A stretch of 64,000 nucleotides of DNA. It comes from Caldimonas caldifontis. GTDB lineage: Bacteria > Pseudomonadota > Gammaproteobacteria > Burkholderiales > Burkholderiaceae_C. The notes under the pieces are model-generated. The model did not search any database and was not told where the DNA came from. It was given only the letters and a program-made list of their open reading frames with translations. The stretch is taken from positions 186,001-250,000 of the forward strand of contig NZ_PSNX01000004.1 in assembly GCF_002930615.1 (NCBI RefSeq), read 5' to 3'. The position numbers were made by a program, and so were the translations under genes. How positions within the stretch are numbered: the first letter of the stretch is position 1; each line of letters starts with the position of its first letter. This document shows, one piece after another, positions 62,095-64,000 of the stretch.

Positions 62095-64000
62095 CTACCT
62101 TCGCTTCAGCAGGTCCTTCACTGCGTCGGCAGCGCCCTCGGCGGACTCCTTGGCATCCGCAGCTACTTGCTTGGCGGCGCGCTTGAGCAGTGATTGCCCT
62201 GCAACCAAGGTTCCATCCTCGCTTCGCCCGGCGTCAGCAGCCGAGTTCAACGCGCCGCTCTGTTGCTGAACACCTTCGCGGATCGCCTGGCCGCGCCGTG
62301 AAACTGCGTCACGGAGTGTGCCGGGCGCAATCGGTGGAGGTACAGCTCCAGATGGCAGACCGGGCTGGCGAGCGACTGCAGCATCGCCAGTGCGTTTCAC
62401 GCTCTCGACATCTGGGCCCTCGGCCAGCTGATTGACCTGACGCGCATGTTGCGTCCTGAGGGACTCAAATGACAGCGGCACGGCAGTACCGTCAGAGAGG
62501 GTCCGGTTCGGTCCGAGTGACTGCCTAGCAAGCTCGGCCTCCATCAGGGCACGGGCGGCGGCACTCGTGCCACCGTACTGCTCGGCGTACCGTGTGAACA
62601 TGGCGAGGTTGTGCGGGTCCTGGGCAATGTCGAGCGCGATCACCTCACCCCGTTCATAGGCTGCGCTCACGCGCTCCGCATAGGCGCTCCGATCTGAGAG
62701 ACCGGCCTCGGCGCGCGAACTCCGGGTAGAGCTCGAGTTCAAGCGTGAAGACAGTTCACGTGCCTCGCGGGCGTCAGATGCGACAACCGACGCGAAGCTT
62801 GAGTCGCGGGACACTCGGTCGCCGAACTGCTTGAACTCGGCCAACTGCTCCGAGGTCAAGGCGCCCAGTACCCTCTGCTGGTCTGCCGAAAGCCCCGCCA
62901 GGTATCCCTTCTCTGCGTTGGCAGTTGCTCGAGCGCCGGCAACTGGTGTGGAGACACCGAGATGACCAGAGGCGCCGAAAGCGATTCGTGCGACTTGCGA
63001 CTGGCTCATCCCCGTGCTGTCGGCGACGCTCCTCGTGATCTGGTCCAACCGGTTCAGCGTCTGCCCCAACTGCTCGAAGCTGCTGGATGTCGACCCCGTG
63101 CTGCTCCGCGATGACTTCAGCTTTGCCAAGCCCTTGGTGAATGCCTCGGACAGCACCGCCGAACGCTCGGTGCTGGCAGCGACCGCCTCGCTGCGGGCTG
63201 CGTCGACCTGGCGGCTCGCGTCCTGCACGTCCTGCTCGCTCACACGCATCGAGACGACCCGGGACGCGTAGCCCTGGTTGCGCAGCAGGCTCACGGCGGT
63301 CCGGCCGGTCAGCATGTTCGACGAGAAGGTGTTGCCGCTGATGTCGTTCTGCCAGTTGCTCATGAACGCGGACGTCCGGTTCGGCGCAAGCCGGATCTGG
63401 TCCATCGAGACATTGCCCATGCTCAGGTTGCCCGCGGCGGCACCTGCCGTGGCGCCGGCCACCATCGACTGCAGGCCTGAGAGGCCGCCCACCAGCGCGG
63501 TGCCAAAGGTCTCCATCCGCTTGAGCGCCGCCCAGGCGATGAACGGGATGCTGATGGCGAGGTAGCCGACAACGGCCTCGCCGGAGATCGCCCGGGAGTA
63601 GATCGTCGATGCCGTCTGCAGCGACAGAGCCTTGGCGCCGCTGCCAAGGTCGGCTGCTGCCGCGAGGTCGTAGGCGGCATAGATGGATGCCATGTAGTTG
63701 AGCACGGCGTACAGCGGTGGCCAAAGCTGGATCCAGATCAGCACCGCGGCATAGCCCTTGAAGGCCAGCATGGTCTCGCGCCCGCTGGTCAGCAGCATCA
63801 GCAGGACGAGGAGGGGGAACAGCGCGTAGGTGATGGCCTCGATCACGTTGCGGAACACCGGCAGCGCCTGCTCGGCGACCTTGCCGGCGTTCAGCCAGGC
63901 CGCGTTCTGCTGCGCCACGGACTGCGCCCGCCCGACAGCCAGCACCATGGCCGCCGGGTCGTTCACCTTCTGACCGATGATGTTGCTGGTGTCGTTGATC
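62095..64000 (-). CDS. TraG N-terminal-domain conjugation protein, C-terminal part only (5' end missing)
   Basis: The frame is open to the window edge, so the true start lies beyond 64000; about 634 residues are visible. The first ~200 visible residues are membrane-rich (ALFPLLVLLMLLTSGRETML, WIQLWPPLYAVLNYMASIY, YLAISIPFIAWAALK) as in the TraG_N family of conjugative mating-pair proteins. A glycine/serine-rich section (TAGAAAGNLSMGNVSMDQIR) leads to a long hydrophilic region with coiled-coil and Arg/Ser-rich parts. The end (KQVAADAKESAEGAADAVKD) is helical. TraG of F-like systems acts in pilus assembly and mating-pair stabilisation. Confidence 0.8.
   Translation of the reverse strand, partial: INDTSNIIGQKVNDPAAMVLAVGRAQSVAQQNAAWLNAGKVAEQALPVFRNVIEAITYALFPLLVLLMLLTSGRETMLAFKGYAAVLIWIQLWPPLYAVLNYMASIYAAYDLAAAADLGSGAKALSLQTASTIYSRAISGEAVVGYLAISIPFIAWAALKRMETFGTALVGGLSGLQSMVAGATAGAAAGNLSMGNVSMDQIRLAPNRTSAFMSNWQNDISGNTFSSNMLTGRTAVSLLRNQGYASRVVSMRVSEQDVQDASRQVDAARSEAVAASTERSAVLSEAFTKGLAKLKSSRSSTGSTSSSFEQLGQTLNRLDQITRSVADSTGMSQSQVARIAFGASGHLGVSTPVAGARATANAEKGYLAGLSADQQRVLGALTSEQLAEFKQFGDRVSRDSSFASVVASDAREARELSSRLNSSSTRSSRAEAGLSDRSAYAERVSAAYERGEVIALDIAQDPHNLAMFTRYAEQYGGTSAAARALMEAELARQSLGPNRTLSDGTAVPLSFESLRTQHARQVNQLAEGPDVESVKRTGDAAVARQPGLPSGAVPPPIAPGTLRDAVSRRGQAIREGVQQQSGALNSAADAGRSEDGTLVAGQSLLKRAAKQVAADAKESAEGAADAVKDLLKRR

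Larger units (their letters stand above)
60174..64000 (+). mobile_element. Left end of a putative integrative and conjugative element at tRNA-His
   Basis: The stretch from the 3' part of tRNA-His to the window edge holds a tyrosine integrase, a small membrane protein and a TraG-type conjugation gene. No core genes are visible in it. The left boundary is placed in the T arm by analogy with other tRNA-integrating elements; the exact core repeat cannot be defined without the right end, which lies outside. The type of conjugation system cannot be fixed from one gene. Confidence 0.75.

Overview
The window looks like the chromosome of a GC-rich betaproteobacterium, most likely order Burkholderiales (Comamonadaceae or Sphaerotilaceae type). 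This is inferred from gene content: an iscRSUA-hscBA-fdx operon without iscX, aceE-aceF-lpd with a lipoyl-fused Lpd, an EF-P with Arg32 beside EarP, a PHA phasin, cysI-DUF934-cysHDN-cobA, and hupB-tRNA-Val-ppiD. No search was run, so genus is not claimed. About 60 kb is ordinary, tightly packed core genome. The last ~3.8 kb is the edge of an integrative element at tRNA-His that runs off the right side.

Layout. 0-6.4 kb: Fe-S cluster assembly operon under a probable IscR operator, then dnaQ and tRNA-Val(CAC). 6.5-12.7 kb: N-formylglutamate amidohydrolase, pyrD, rpiA, a secreted DUF4124-glutaredoxin protein, an M3 peptidase and folD. 12.7-22.3 kb: a two-component system divergent from the pyruvate dehydrogenase operon aceE-aceF-lpdA. 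22.4-25.9 kb: a small exported protein, then membrane (hppA) and soluble (ppa) pyrophosphatases in divergent orientation. 25.9-29.9 kb: a large MASE3-PAS-GAF-PAS-GGDEF-EAL protein, a small membrane protein and tRNA-Asn. 29.9-32.3 kb: a TonB-dependent receptor whose leader carries a TPP riboswitch. 32.3-39.9 kb: ferredoxin reductase, ferredoxin and the assimilatory sulfate reduction genes cobA, cysN, cysD, cysH, DUF934 and cysI. 40-45.1 kb: patatin lipoprotein, phasin with PhaR-type operators, and a cluster of HDAC-like deacylase, thioesterase, nitroreductase and 2-hydroxyacid dehydrogenase. 45.2-54.4 kb: rmuC, mnmC, efp, earP, uvrC, a small lipoprotein, pgsA and an EamA transporter. 54.3-57.4 kb: a LysR regulator divergent from a fluoroacetate-dehalogenase-like hydrolase and a tartrate/malate dehydrogenase. 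57.5-60.2 kb: hupB, tRNA-Val(TAC), ppiD and tRNA-His. 60.2-64 kb: tyrosine integrase, a small membrane protein and a partial TraG-type conjugation protein.

How the genes work together. The isc genes make the clusters needed by CysH, CysI and the ferredoxins nearby. Sulfate assimilation has no flavoprotein cysJ here, and a ferredoxin plus a ferredoxin-NADP reductase lie directly downstream, which suggests an electron route. EarP is predicted to rhamnosylate the adjacent EF-P. The TPP riboswitch predicts that the TonB receptor imports thiamin or a precursor rather than a siderophore. This is the most informative regulatory signal in the window.

A recurring pattern is a -10-like hexamer (CACAAT, GACAAT or GATAAT) ending 6-7 nt before the ATG of genes that lack a Shine-Dalgarno sequence (hscA, dnaQ, the amidohydrolase, rmuC, uvrC, earP, pgsA, the dehalogenase-like gene). 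It predicts leaderless transcripts. I saw no CRISPR array, rRNA, insertion sequence or clear pseudogene. No stretch over 300 bases lacks a gene or RNA.
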